Source: JAQVCM01 sp040403095 (GTDB lineage: Bacteria; Bacteroidota; Bacteroidia; Flavobacteriales_D; Crocinitomicaceae). Taken from it: a stretch of 64,000 nt of DNA. The stretch covers positions 1 to 64,000 of the forward strand of contig JBBALI010000017.1 of NCBI GenBank assembly GCA_040403095.1, read 5' to 3'. Shown here piece by piece: positions 8,655 through 15,841 of the stretch. A program made the translations under genes and the position numbers. The notes below the pieces were generated by a model. That model was not told where the DNA came from. It saw nothing but the letters and a program-made list of their open reading frames with translations, and ran no database searches. Position 1 is the first letter of the stretch; each line of letters starts with the position of its first letter.

Positions 8655-8683
8655 AAATCCTCAGAATTTTCTGGGGATTTTTT
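8655..8683 (+). terminator. Rho-independent terminator after the DUF4190-like gene
   Basis: A 12-bp hairpin pairs 8655-8666 with 8669-8680 (AAATCC-T-CAGAA, one G-T pair) and runs directly into a T tract. It lies 20 bases downstream of the stop at 8634. Confidence 0.8.
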
Positions 8684-8704
8684 ATTTCATTTAATTTTTT
8701 TAAA

Positions 8705-9175
8705 ATGTATTCAACTAGTTTATTTGCAACATTTGGTGTGTTTATCGTGGTTATTATTGCAGTTGGTGTTTTAATAACAGTTCTGTATCTATTAACTTTA
8801 CAAAATGTGTTGAAGGAAATTGAACCAGAAAACAGATTGGTAGAACCTTCCAATGTTTGGTTGATGTTTATTCCATTATTTAACCTTATTTATCCATTTA
8901 TTCTTTACCCCAAAATCTCCGATTCTCTTCGAAATGAATTTGAATCTAGGAACCTTGGTAAAGCAGGTGATTACGGAAGAGCTATTGGAATAACAATGCC
9001 CATCTTAGGTTTATGTGGTTGGATTCCTTTTCTTGGAGGTTTGGCTGGATTAGCAAATTTGATCCTTTTTATTATTTTTTGGGTAAAAATGGGTGAATTT
9101 AAAAATGAATTGCAAAGAGTACCAAAAATGAGTAATGGTTTAGGCTTGAGTAATAGTAATGATTTATTAGATTAA
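8705..9175 (+). CDS. Multi-pass membrane protein, DUF4328-like in outline
   Basis: A 156-aa protein with an N-terminal helix (about 7-32), a soluble loop with EIEPENRLVEPSNVW, a second pair of helices (WLMFIPLFNLIYPFILYPKI, about 56-77) and two C-terminal helices (about 100-117 and 119-138) flanking GWIPFLGGLAG. The layout P-PLFNLIYPF...P-I..SL resembles DUF4328/DUF4234-type bacterial membrane proteins, but I cannot confirm membership. It ends 4 bases before the next gene and is probably co-transcribed with 9180 and 9525. Confidence 0.65.
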   Translation: MYSTSLFATFGVFIVVIIAVGVLITVLYLLTLQNVLKEIEPENRLVEPSNVWLMFIPLFNLIYPFILYPKISDSLRNEFESRNLGKAGDYGRAIGITMPILGLCGWIPFLGGLAGLANLILFIIFWVKMGEFKNELQRVPKMSNGLGLSNSNDLLD

Positions 9176-9179
9176 TAAA

Positions 9180-9524
9180 ATGGACGAAATTTTAGACAAC
9201 AAAGACACAAGATCAATGTTTACAGGTGAAAAAACATTGCCAAATGCTACTGCAACTTTGGTATTAGGAATCATCTCAATTGTTACTTGTTGGTTATATG
9301 CAATTCCTGGAATTGTTTGCGCAATTATCGCTTTGGTATTGTTTGCCAAAGACAAAAAAATCTATCAAGAAGATCCGATGAGTTACAATGCATCTTTCAA
9401 AAATGCAAAAGCTGGACAAGTTTGCGCCATTATTGGTTTGTGTTTGTCAGCATTGATGTTCATTTATTTGATCGTAGTATTGGCCTTTTTGGGATCATTT
9501 GTTTCTTCGATGGGTCGTTTTTAA
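9180..9524 (+). CDS. CCC-motif/DUF4190-type membrane protein
   Basis: A 114-aa protein with a polar leader followed by LPNATATLVLGIISIVTCW, a cytoplasmic charged loop (AKDKKIYQEDPMSYNASFKNAKAGQ), and helices at about 19-57 and 79-110. This is the pattern of the Bacteroidota 'CCC motif membrane protein' group, here with a single cysteine in the first helix (ISIVTCW) and another in IVCAII. Its stop codon is immediately followed by the ATG of the DUF2752 gene; this pairing recurs in Flavobacteriia and suggests the two work together. Biochemical role unknown. Confidence 0.75.
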   Translation: MDEILDNKDTRSMFTGEKTLPNATATLVLGIISIVTCWLYAIPGIVCAIIALVLFAKDKKIYQEDPMSYNASFKNAKAGQVCAIIGLCLSALMFIYLIVVLAFLGSFVSSMGRF

Positions 9525-9800
9525 ATGCTCGATTGCTATTGGAAATATTATCTTGGTATTGAATGTCCTGGCTGTGGATTTCAACGGTCATTTTCGGCAC
9601 TCTTCCAAGGTAATATTTACGAAAGCCTACAACTTTTCCCTGCTACAATTCCTTTAATTTTAACCATTCTACTTGTTGCTTTGCATTTGAAATTCAAATT
9701 CAAAAACGGTGCAAAAGCAATCACTATTTTTTTTGGTTCCACTGCAATCATTATGGTTGTTAGTTTTGTTGTCAAGATTTCTACCCACGGAATACATTAA
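9525..9800 (+). CDS. DUF2752 family membrane protein
   Basis: A 91-aa protein that carries the DUF2752 signature near its start (about residues 11-20, ECPGCGFQRS), followed by the helical segment LFPATIPLILTILLVALHL and a C-terminal helix ending near VKISTHG. The CPGCG motif could bind a metal or haem, but the function is unknown. The ATG follows the upstream TAA with no gap, implying translational coupling with the CCC-motif protein. Last of the small-membrane-protein run; the repeat region at 9802 begins almost at its stop codon. Confidence 0.8.
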   Translation: MLDCYWKYYLGIECPGCGFQRSFSALFQGNIYESLQLFPATIPLILTILLVALHLKFKFKNGAKAITIFFGSTAIIMVVSFVVKISTHGIH

Positions 9801-9801
9801 A

Positions 9802-9880
9802 AAAGACCCGCTACGCTGTTAGACATTAGACATTAGATATTAGAACCGTTGCTGCGCTACTATTAGACTAGATTTTTGTT
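9802..9880 (+). repeat. Heptamer inverted-repeat element, left arm copy A
   Basis: Starts AAAGACCCGCTACGCT and continues with four tandem seven-base units of the form RTTAGAN, then AACCGTTGCTGCGCTAC and CTATTAGACTAG-ATTTTTGTT. Nearly the same sequence returns as copy B at 10051, which has one heptamer fewer. Bases 9829-9844 (GACATTAGATATTAGA) are perfectly complementary to 9978-9993. Confidence 0.8.
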
Positions 9881-10050
9881 GTTGCTTCGCAACTTATCAA
9901 ATATCGTAATTTAAGATTTATCGAGATTTATTTTTGTTTTGAATATCAGTGTTTTATAAAAATATAAGAGTCTTTTGTCTAATATCTAATGTCTTTTGTG
10001 TAATTTTTACTAGTCTTTTGTCTAACGTCTATGGTCTAATGTCTTAAAAG

Positions 10051-10122
10051 AAAGACCCGCTACGCTGTTAGACGTTAGATATTAGAACCGTTGCTTCGCA
10101 ACTATTAGACTAGATTTTTGTT
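10051..10122 (+). repeat. Heptamer inverted-repeat element, left arm copy B
   Basis: Second copy of the 9802-9880 sequence, identical in the AAAGACCCGCTACGCT head and the CTATTAGACTAG tail but with three rather than four heptamers. Bases 10070-10079 (AGACGTTAGA) are perfectly complementary to 10021-10030 in the right arm of copy A. Confidence 0.8.
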
Positions 10123-10201
10123 TTTTGCGAAAATTTTAAATTTCATAAAGAAATCAAGTCTTTTGTCTTTTGTCTATCATCTAATGTCTGATAAAAAAAA
10201 C

Positions 10202-10209
10202 TATCTTTG
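10202..10209 (+). promoter_or_regulatory. -7 box of ettA
   Basis: TATCTTTG, an exact TAnnTTTG match, lies 20 bases before ATG 10229 and directly after the right arm of the repeat region. A TTTG exists upstream (10169-10172), but at a 29-bp spacing that is too long. Confidence 0.5.
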
Positions 10210-10228
10210 AATTTCTCAAAAAAACAAC

Positions 10229-11914
10229 ATGGCAGACGATAAAAAAGTGATATTTTCCATGGTGAACGTTTCCAAAACGACACCTCAGGGAAAGCAAATT
10301 ATTAAAAATATTTACCTCTCGTTTTTTTACGGGGCTAAGATTGGAATCATTGGTTTGAATGGTTCTGGAAAATCTACGGTAATGAAAATCATCGCTGGAT
10401 TGGACAAATCTTTTCAAGGTGATGTGGTTTTTTCTGACGGTTATTCTGTTGGATATTTGCCGCAAGAACCTGAATTGGATCCAACCAAAACGGTGAAGGA
10501 AATTGTGATGCAAGGCGCACAAGAAACGGTTGATGTTTTGCGTGAATACGAGGAAATCAACGCTGCATTCATGGATGAAGAGGTTTTGAACGATCCAGAT
10601 AAAATGGACAAGTTAATCGCTCGTCAAGGCCAAGTTTCAGATCGAATTGATGCTTTGGATGCTTGGGAATTAGACACCAAATTGGAAAGAGCGATGGACG
10701 CATTGCGTTGTCCGCCGGATGATCAATTGATTGATTCTCTTTCTGGTGGTGAACGTCGTCGTGTGGCTTTGTGTCGTTTGTTGCTTCAAAATCCAGATGT
10801 ATTATTATTAGATGAGCCAACAAACCACTTGGATGCTGAATCAATCGATTGGTTGGAGCAACATTTACAACAATACGCAGGAACTGTGATTGCTGTAACG
10901 CACGATAGATATTTCCTAGACAATGTTGCTGGATGGATTTTAGAGTTAGACCGCGGTGAAGGAATTCCTTGGAAAGGAAATTATTCTTCTTGGTTGGAGC
11001 AAAAAGGAAATCGTTTAAAACAGGAAGAAAAAACGGCATCGAAACGCCAGAAAATGTTGGAACGCGAGTTGGAGTGGGTGAGAATGAACCCAAAAGCACG
11101 ACAAGCGAAAAGCAAGGCACGTTTGACGAATTACGATAAACTGCTTTCAGAAGACATGAAAGACAGAGAAGATGTATTGGAAATCCCAATTCCGAACGGC
11201 CCTCGTTTGGGGAATAATGTGATTGATGCTGAACATGTGGCTAAATCTTTTGGAGATAAATTGTTGTACGATGATTTGAATTTCAAATTGCCACCAGCTG
11301 GAATTGTTGGTGTTATCGGGCCGAATGGTGCTGGTAAGACTACGATTTTCAAAATGATTATGAATGAGTTACAACCAGATTCTGGTGAATTCAAAGTTGG
11401 TGAAACAGCAAAAATTGGATATGTAGATCAATCTCACAAAGATATTCATCCAGATAAAACGGTTTTCGAAGTGATTTCTGACGGCAATGAATACATCGAA
11501 ATTGGAAATCAAAAAATCATTTCTCGAGCTTACATTTCGAAGTTTAATTTTGCTGGATCAGATCAAAACAAGAAAGTCGGAGTACTTTCAGGAGGAGAAA
11601 GAAATCGTTTGCATTTGGCGATGACCTTGAAAACTGAAGCAAATATTTTATTACTCGATGAGCCAACGAATGACATTGATGTCAATACATTGCGTGCATT
11701 GGAGGAAGGAATTTTGAATTTTGCAGGTTGTGCGGTGGTAATTTCTCACGACAGGTGGTTCTTAGATCGCATTTGCACGCACATTTTAGCATTTGAAGGC
11801 GATTCTCAAGTTCATTGGTTCGAAGGTTCTTATTCTGATTATGAAGAAAACCGCAAGAAACGTTTGGGTGATTCTGCACCAAAACGAATCAAGTATAGAA
11901 AATTGACAAAATAA
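10229..11914 (+). CDS. ettA: Energy-dependent translational throttle protein EttA (ABC-F ATPase)
   Basis: A 561-aa ABC-F protein with two ATPase domains and no membrane segment. Walker A motifs are GLNGSGKST (about 42-50) and GPNGAGKTT (about 364-372), and signature motifs are LSGGERRRVAL (about 170) and LSGGERNRLHL (about 453). Walker B is LLLDEPTNHLD in the first domain and LLLDEPTNDID in the second. The basic interdomain linker (about 250-315, EWVRMNPKARQAKSKARLTNYDKL) is the EttA-type P-site tRNA interaction motif. EttA binds the ribosomal E site and gates the first elongation step by ATP/ADP ratio. Length and N-terminus (FSMVNVSKTTPQGKQIIKNI) match E. coli EttA. Monocistronic with a strong terminator. 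Confidence 0.93.
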   Translation: MADDKKVIFSMVNVSKTTPQGKQIIKNIYLSFFYGAKIGIIGLNGSGKSTVMKIIAGLDKSFQGDVVFSDGYSVGYLPQEPELDPTKTVKEIVMQGAQETVDVLREYEEINAAFMDEEVLNDPDKMDKLIARQGQVSDRIDALDAWELDTKLERAMDALRCPPDDQLIDSLSGGERRRVALCRLLLQNPDVLLLDEPTNHLDAESIDWLEQHLQQYAGTVIAVTHDRYFLDNVAGWILELDRGEGIPWKGNYSSWLEQKGNRLKQEEKTASKRQKMLERELEWVRMNPKARQAKSKARLTNYDKLLSEDMKDREDVLEIPIPNGPRLGNNVIDAEHVAKSFGDKLLYDDLNFKLPPAGIVGVIGPNGAGKTTIFKMIMNELQPDSGEFKVGETAKIGYVDQSHKDIHPDKTVFEVISDGNEYIEIGNQKIISRAYISKFNFAGSDQNKKVGVLSGGERNRLHLAMTLKTEANILLLDEPTNDIDVNTLRALEEGILNFAGCAVVISHDRWFLDRICTHILAFEGDSQVHWFEGSYSDYEENRKKRLGDSAPKRIKYRKLTK

Positions 11915-11935
11915 AATTTAGATTAATCGATATAG

Positions 11936-11962
11936 AAGGAGGGAATTTTCTCTCCTTTTTTT
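11936..11962 (+). terminator. Rho-independent terminator of ettA
   Basis: A 10-bp stem pairs 11936-11945 (AAGGAGGGAA, one G-T pair) with 11948-11957 and runs into a T tract at 11956-11962. It lies 22 bases after the ettA stop and just before the stop of the convergent glycosyltransferase gene. Confidence 0.8.
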
Positions 11963-11970
11963 GTTTCAAG

Positions 11971-13971
11971 TTATTTTAGTTTATAGATTTTGAAACCTAA
12001 ATCTTTGTAATTTATTTCATTATGGTTTGGATTCCAAATGTAAATTCCCAATTCCGCATTTTCAATATTAGCTGATGGAAGTGGAACAATCAATTCCACA
12101 AACTTGGCTTTTTGGTGTTTTTTGAGCGATTTAGAAAGCACAAAAGATTTGTAGCAAATATTTTCACCGTTTTGAATAATTGAAATTACTACATTTGATT
12201 CAAGTGCATTTTTCGGAGTGATATTTCCATCAAACTTAAACACCAAATTTTCATTTTGCTTTTTTGAAAATCCTTTATTCTTGTAAACCGCGCCAAATTC
12301 TTGGTTTTTTGAAATAGCACCATATTTTGGGTTATTCTGCCTAATTTCCCAATTATAATCAATTGAATCAGATGATTCTAGAAATATTTCATGTTTATCA
12401 AGTTGTAGAAATTCATTCAAGTTGCATTTTTTTGCTTGATTGCGTTTTTTGCACAACGTTATTTTGCCATCTGTGTCAATCACTTCAAAATGATTGATGA
12501 TTTCAGGATAGTTTTCATACACATTGGGAACAAAATATTCGTTTTCAAATAACATGTATTCAAAATCCCAATGAATTGTTGCTTTTAGCAGTTCTGGTTT
12601 ATCGTCGATAATGGGAATTCCATCTCGTTTCATCAAATAAAAGGGAAGATTCGGCGGAAAGGCATGGTAACAAAGAATTGTTTCCCTTGGGTTTATCTTG
12701 TTGTCATTCAATAATTTATTCGCGTTCTCATAATTGGAATAAGTCGTAAAAGTTTGATTCCATGGTCCAGGCGCGTAGACTTTTTCTTGCTCATTTTTGG
12801 CTTCCTTGCGGAAGAAGAAAATTGAAATGAGGATTACAATTAAGTAAAAGTAGTTTTCAAATTTGAAGATTTTAATTCGACTAGCTAAAACGATTATTGT
12901 AAAAATCACAGGAAACAAAAATGAATCGATGAAATAGTAATCGTGATTTACATATTGTTTTGCCATCGAAACAAAAAATGCAAGAGAAGCAATCCACAAG
13001 AGTATGCAAAGAATAATGGGTAATTTATTGACAAATATTTTGGTTCTTTTTCGATAAAAAATAATTGTCAAAAGCGCCAAAATTCCCATAGCGAAATATT
13101 GGCTTTTTGAAAAGTAAATGAATTTCCAATTTTGTAGCATCAATCGAACTATTTCTTTAAATTCTTCCACATCTTTTGGAGGCATCAAATGCGACAAGAA
13201 CAAAGATCCATAGGTTTTTCGTAAATAATAATTATAAGCAAAATAGCTAAAAATCAATGTAAAAGAAATCAAACTTCCGATCAAAAATTTGCTTTTGAAG
13301 ATTGACTTGAAAGTGTGGATATTTAAATAGCGAATCAATTCAACGCCTAAAATTGAGAAGTAAAGAAAAAGATAGCTCGTTCTCGCCAAAACCGCCAAAC
13401 TCAAGAAAATGAGCGCAAAAACCCAATGTTTTTGCCTGTCACTCCGAATGAATTTGATGTAAAAATAGGTGCCAATCACAAAGTTTGAAAAGGAGGGAAT
13501 CGATGGCATGAATCCATTTTGATAATAAACAAAAAGGGGAGAATAAATTAGAATTAATACTGGAAATAGTGCGAGTATTTTGTTTTCAACCAGTAAATTT
13601 GACAGTTTGAATAAAAATAAAATTCCAAATAATGAATACAAATAAATGTAAATCCGATTGATGATTTGCGATTCACTTCCTGAGATTTTCATCACAACCG
13701 CAGGAATAAATTGATGAATTGGAAAATCGACACTAGTTGTCGTTGAAAGTTTTTTTCTTTTCCAATCTTCGGGATATTTGTAATTGTAAGTGCGTGTTTT
13801 TGGCTTGAAAAAATTTAAATCGTTTTCAACAAATCCTAAACTCAATGAGTAATGATCAATTTGACTCCAAGCGTGTTTTTGCAGGGGATATTGATGGAAA
13901 GTATATAGGTTTGTTTTTAAAATCAAGCAGACACAACATATCAACAGGAGTAAGGGAAAATGTTTTCTCAT
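11971..13971 (-). CDS. GT-C type polytopic membrane glycosyltransferase (ArnT/PMT-like)
   Basis: About 666 aa, starting at ATG 13971; the frame opens 24 bases earlier at a TTG that is less likely. After a first membrane helix (KHFPLLLLICCVCLIL) comes a large periplasmic loop with HAWSQIDHYSL...DLNFFKP, resembling the catalytic acidic loop of GT-C enzymes that use polyprenyl-phosphate sugars. Then come about ten helices (up to ~400) and a soluble C-terminal domain with many polar residues (about 420-666). This is the general architecture of ArnT/PMT/GT39 and related mannosyltransferase-type proteins. Donor and acceptor cannot be named from sequence. It lies alone, convergent with ettA, away from any polysaccharide cluster. 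Confidence 0.65.
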   Translation of the reverse strand: MRKHFPLLLLICCVCLILKTNLYTFHQYPLQKHAWSQIDHYSLSLGFVENDLNFFKPKTRTYNYKYPEDWKRKKLSTTTSVDFPIHQFIPAVVMKISGSESQIINRIYIYLYSLFGILFLFKLSNLLVENKILALFPVLILIYSPLFVYYQNGFMPSIPSFSNFVIGTYFYIKFIRSDRQKHWVFALIFLSLAVLARTSYLFLYFSILGVELIRYLNIHTFKSIFKSKFLIGSLISFTLIFSYFAYNYYLRKTYGSLFLSHLMPPKDVEEFKEIVRLMLQNWKFIYFSKSQYFAMGILALLTIIFYRKRTKIFVNKLPIILCILLWIASLAFFVSMAKQYVNHDYYFIDSFLFPVIFTIIVLASRIKIFKFENYFYLIVILISIFFFRKEAKNEQEKVYAPGPWNQTFTTYSNYENANKLLNDNKINPRETILCYHAFPPNLPFYLMKRDGIPIIDDKPELLKATIHWDFEYMLFENEYFVPNVYENYPEIINHFEVIDTDGKITLCKKRNQAKKCNLNEFLQLDKHEIFLESSDSIDYNWEIRQNNPKYGAISKNQEFGAVYKNKGFSKKQNENLVFKFDGNITPKNALESNVVISIIQNGENICYKSFVLSKSLKKHQKAKFVELIVPLPSANIENAELGIYIWNPNHNEINYKDLGFKIYKLK

Positions 13972-14094
13972 TTGATTTTGGGATTCATGTACCAAATATC
14001 ATTAATTTTTTTCTATTTAAACAACAATTTCCTTAAAGCGTTAATATTAGTAATTATTTTGCTTAACTTTATTAAATAGATAAATCTTCCCACC

Positions 14095-14673
14095 ATGAGA
14101 ATTTTCATTTTTTTGTTCCTATCCAATTTTGCATCAGCACAATCACTTGAAGGTTGGATTGGTTCACCTTATTATTTTAATCTAAAAAATCATTTAAATT
14201 ACCAAGCTGGAGGCATTTTCAAAATTAATTCTGGATCAAATCAATTTGGGTTAGGTTTAGAGTATGCAACTAAAAATGTTGACGCGAGTTTTTCTTCTAG
14301 AAATCAGTTTTTTAGTTTGCCTCAAGTAAATTTAATATGCGAATATGAACGATTGTTTAAGTCGAATGAGAAGAACCATTTTGGATTAAGTACCGGTGCT
14401 GCAGTTTCTTTTGGTACAAATCAATATTATCTTAATCTAGTAGATGGGACAGAGGTTAAGTATAATTTAAAAGGAAAGTCGGGAGCAATTGCAAGATTAG
14501 GAATTACTTATTACAGAAATATCAGCACAAGTTTCAGTTTATTTGGAAGAGCTTATTGCCAATACAAAATAGTACAAGATATGGAAGAATCTTTTTACAA
14601 GATGGATGAAAATCCCCGCGACCATATTTCTGCAGGCTTAAATGTTGGAGTCAGTTACATGTTGAAAAAATAA
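14095..14673 (+). CDS. Exported outer-membrane beta-barrel-like protein
   Basis: A 192-aa protein with a signal peptide (1-16, IFIFLFLSNFASAQ) followed by alternating polar/hydrophobic stretches ending in aromatic residues (QFGLGLEYATKNVD, NHFGLSTGAAVSFGTNQYYLNL, SGAIARLGITYYRN, ISAGLNVGVSYMLKK). This and the C-terminal VGVSYMLKK strand are typical of eight-stranded OmpA/OmpW-like barrels. No specific family is recognised. It is the first of two consecutive plus-strand genes and has no obvious functional partner. Confidence 0.55.
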   Translation: MRIFIFLFLSNFASAQSLEGWIGSPYYFNLKNHLNYQAGGIFKINSGSNQFGLGLEYATKNVDASFSSRNQFFSLPQVNLICEYERLFKSNEKNHFGLSTGAAVSFGTNQYYLNLVDGTEVKYNLKGKSGAIARLGITYYRNISTSFSLFGRAYCQYKIVQDMEESFYKMDENPRDHISAGLNVGVSYMLKK

Positions 14674-14677
14674 TTTA

Positions 14678-14685
14678 TACTTTTG
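14678..14685 (+). promoter_or_regulatory. -7 box of the VF530 gene
   Basis: TACTTTTG matches TAnnTTTG, 18 bases before ATG 14703. No good -33 partner is visible. Confidence 0.4.
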
Positions 14686-14702
14686 GTTTCAATTAAAACA
14701 AC

Positions 14703-14918
14703 ATGTCGCAGCCCAATAATCCGCTTCACGGAATCAAATTAGAAGAAATGATTGTCGCACTCGAAAAAGAAATCGGCTGGGAACACATGGGTTATCTCGT
14801 TCCGATCAATTGCTTTTTGAAAGATCCAAGTGTGAAATCTAGTTTAACATTCTTGAGAAAAACTCCTTGGGCAAGAAAAAAAGTCGAAGATTTATATTTG
14901 GAGCGAATTGTTAGGTAA
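14703..14918 (+). CDS. VF530 family (DUF2132) DNA-binding protein
   Basis: A 71-aa protein that matches the VF530/DUF2132 family over its whole length: NPLHGIKLEEMI near the N-terminus, GWEHMGYLVPINCF in the middle and PSVKSSLTFLRKTPWARKKVEDLYL at the C-terminus. Members are small helical proteins with a fold resembling DNA-binding domains (the Vibrio VF530 structure); the biological role is not defined. It has its own -7 box and is followed by an inverted repeat that may end transcription. Confidence 0.85.
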   Translation: MSQPNNPLHGIKLEEMIVALEKEIGWEHMGYLVPINCFLKDPSVKSSLTFLRKTPWARKKVEDLYLERIVR

Positions 14919-14922
14919 TTAA

Positions 14923-14984
14923 GAATTAAGAATTAAATTGGATTATTGCCAAATTCTGCATTCTTAATTCTACATTCTTAATTC
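14923..14984. terminator. Inverted-repeat array between convergent genes, possible bidirectional terminator
   Basis: GAATTAAGAAT at 14923-14933 is complementary to ATTCTTAATTC at 14960-14970 and to a second copy at 14974-14984. The left side also carries overlapping TTAAGAA units. It sits between the ends of the VF530 gene (plus) and the glycosidase gene (minus, stop at 14978), so either stem could act as a terminator. The tandem, AT-only units also resemble the repeat style at 9.8-10.2 kb. Confidence 0.5.
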
Positions 14985-15841
14985 ATTCTAAATCCAATCA
15001 CATTAGGCAAAGCCCAAAAATGATCATTCAAATCGTTGGGATACGTTTCTGAAACATAACTTCCGATTTTTTCAATTTTTCGATCTCCAAAATGAATATA
15101 CAAACTCGTTTGCGGTCCACCTTCCATGTAAATGGCATTGTTTAACTTGAATGGAAAACCTAGCATAAATTCAATCATTTCGTTGTGCGTATAAGGCGAA
15201 CGTGAAAAGATGAAATAGATATTTCCAAGTGCATCAACCGCGGTAACCAACATGCTACAAGATTGATTTTTTTTGTTCCAACTCAAAGGTTGACTATTGC
15301 AATCAATCATTCTCAAACCTTGTGCATAACAATGATAATCGTCTTTGACATTTTCCCAATTTTCGCATTTTAAATCCAAAACAGTAAATTTCCATTTCAG
15401 ACTGTCCTTCGGATTAAACGCAATCATCGCATTGTAATTCGGATACAAATTTGGATTATTGACATGTTCTCCCGCTTTGAGATATCCTTTGCTCAGCATT
15501 TTTTTTGCCAAATCGTACATTCCGGCATTGACCACAACATTCAAATTGTATTTTTCAGCCCATTCGCTCGCGGATTTCGATTTTTTATCTTCTTCTGCAG
15601 TTGCAGCAAACATTTCTAGTTCAAAATCTTTTGGATTAAGTTTTAAAATGCAAATGCGAGAATCGTTGATTGCAGAATTTTTCGGTGCTTCCATTTCCAT
15701 GTATTCCGCTCCTTTGGCTAAATTTTGCCATTTTCCAAGAAGTGTATCAGGTTCAATTTTTACTGAATCTGCTGGTTGTGAACAAGCTGAAAGCGGTAAT
15801 AAAATCGAAAGTATGAAAATATATCGCAGTCTAAATTTCAT
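14978..15841 (-). CDS. Phosphodiester glycosidase-like (NAGPA-type) lipoprotein
   Basis: About 287 aa from ATG 15841; the frame is open to 15913, but only via TTG and inside the upstream gene. A lipoprotein signal peptide (YIFILSILLPLSAC, lipobox cysteine at about residue 20) precedes a domain with VVVNAGMYD (about 125), YAQGLRMID, DALGNIYFIFSRSPYT and MEGGPQTSLYI, which are signatures of the phosphodiester glycosidase (NAGPA, PF09992) fold. The mammalian member removes GlcNAc from phosphodiesters; bacterial substrates are mostly unknown. It overlaps the preceding lysozyme-like gene by 11 bases, so the two are co-translated and may act on the same envelope polymer. Confidence 0.75.
   Translation of the reverse strand: MKFRLRYIFILSILLPLSACSQPADSVKIEPDTLLGKWQNLAKGAEYMEMEAPKNSAINDSRICILKLNPKDFELEMFAATAEEDKKSKSASEWAEKYNLNVVVNAGMYDLAKKMLSKGYLKAGEHVNNPNLYPNYNAMIAFNPKDSLKWKFTVLDLKCENWENVKDDYHCYAQGLRMIDCNSQPLSWNKKNQSCSMLVTAVDALGNIYFIFSRSPYTHNEMIEFMLGFPFKLNNAIYMEGGPQTSLYIHFGDRKIEKIGSYVSETYPNDLNDHFWALPNVIGFRMN

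Larger units (their letters stand above)
9801..10228. repeat. Composite intergenic repeat region between DUF2752 and ettA
   Basis: This 428-bp gap holds no convincing gene. It consists of two left arms (9802-9880 and 10051-10122) and two right arms (about 9969-10045 and 10157-10191) with the complementary heptamer composition (GTCTAAT, ATCTAAT, GTCTATG units after AGTCTTTT). A short hairpin GTTGC-TTC-GCAAC occurs at about 9881-9893 and again at about 10089-10102. The last ~20 bases are the ettA promoter and leader. The organisation resembles a REP/MITE-like palindromic element present twice; no transposase is associated. Confidence 0.75.

Noticed and set aside
9801..10228. CRISPR array
   Set aside because: The repeats are heptamers in inverted arms with no constant-length spacers and no cas genes in the window.
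10569..11189. 206-codon minus-strand frame inside ettA
   Set aside because: It overlaps conserved ATPase motifs of ettA on the other strand and has no plausible domain; a shadow of codon bias.
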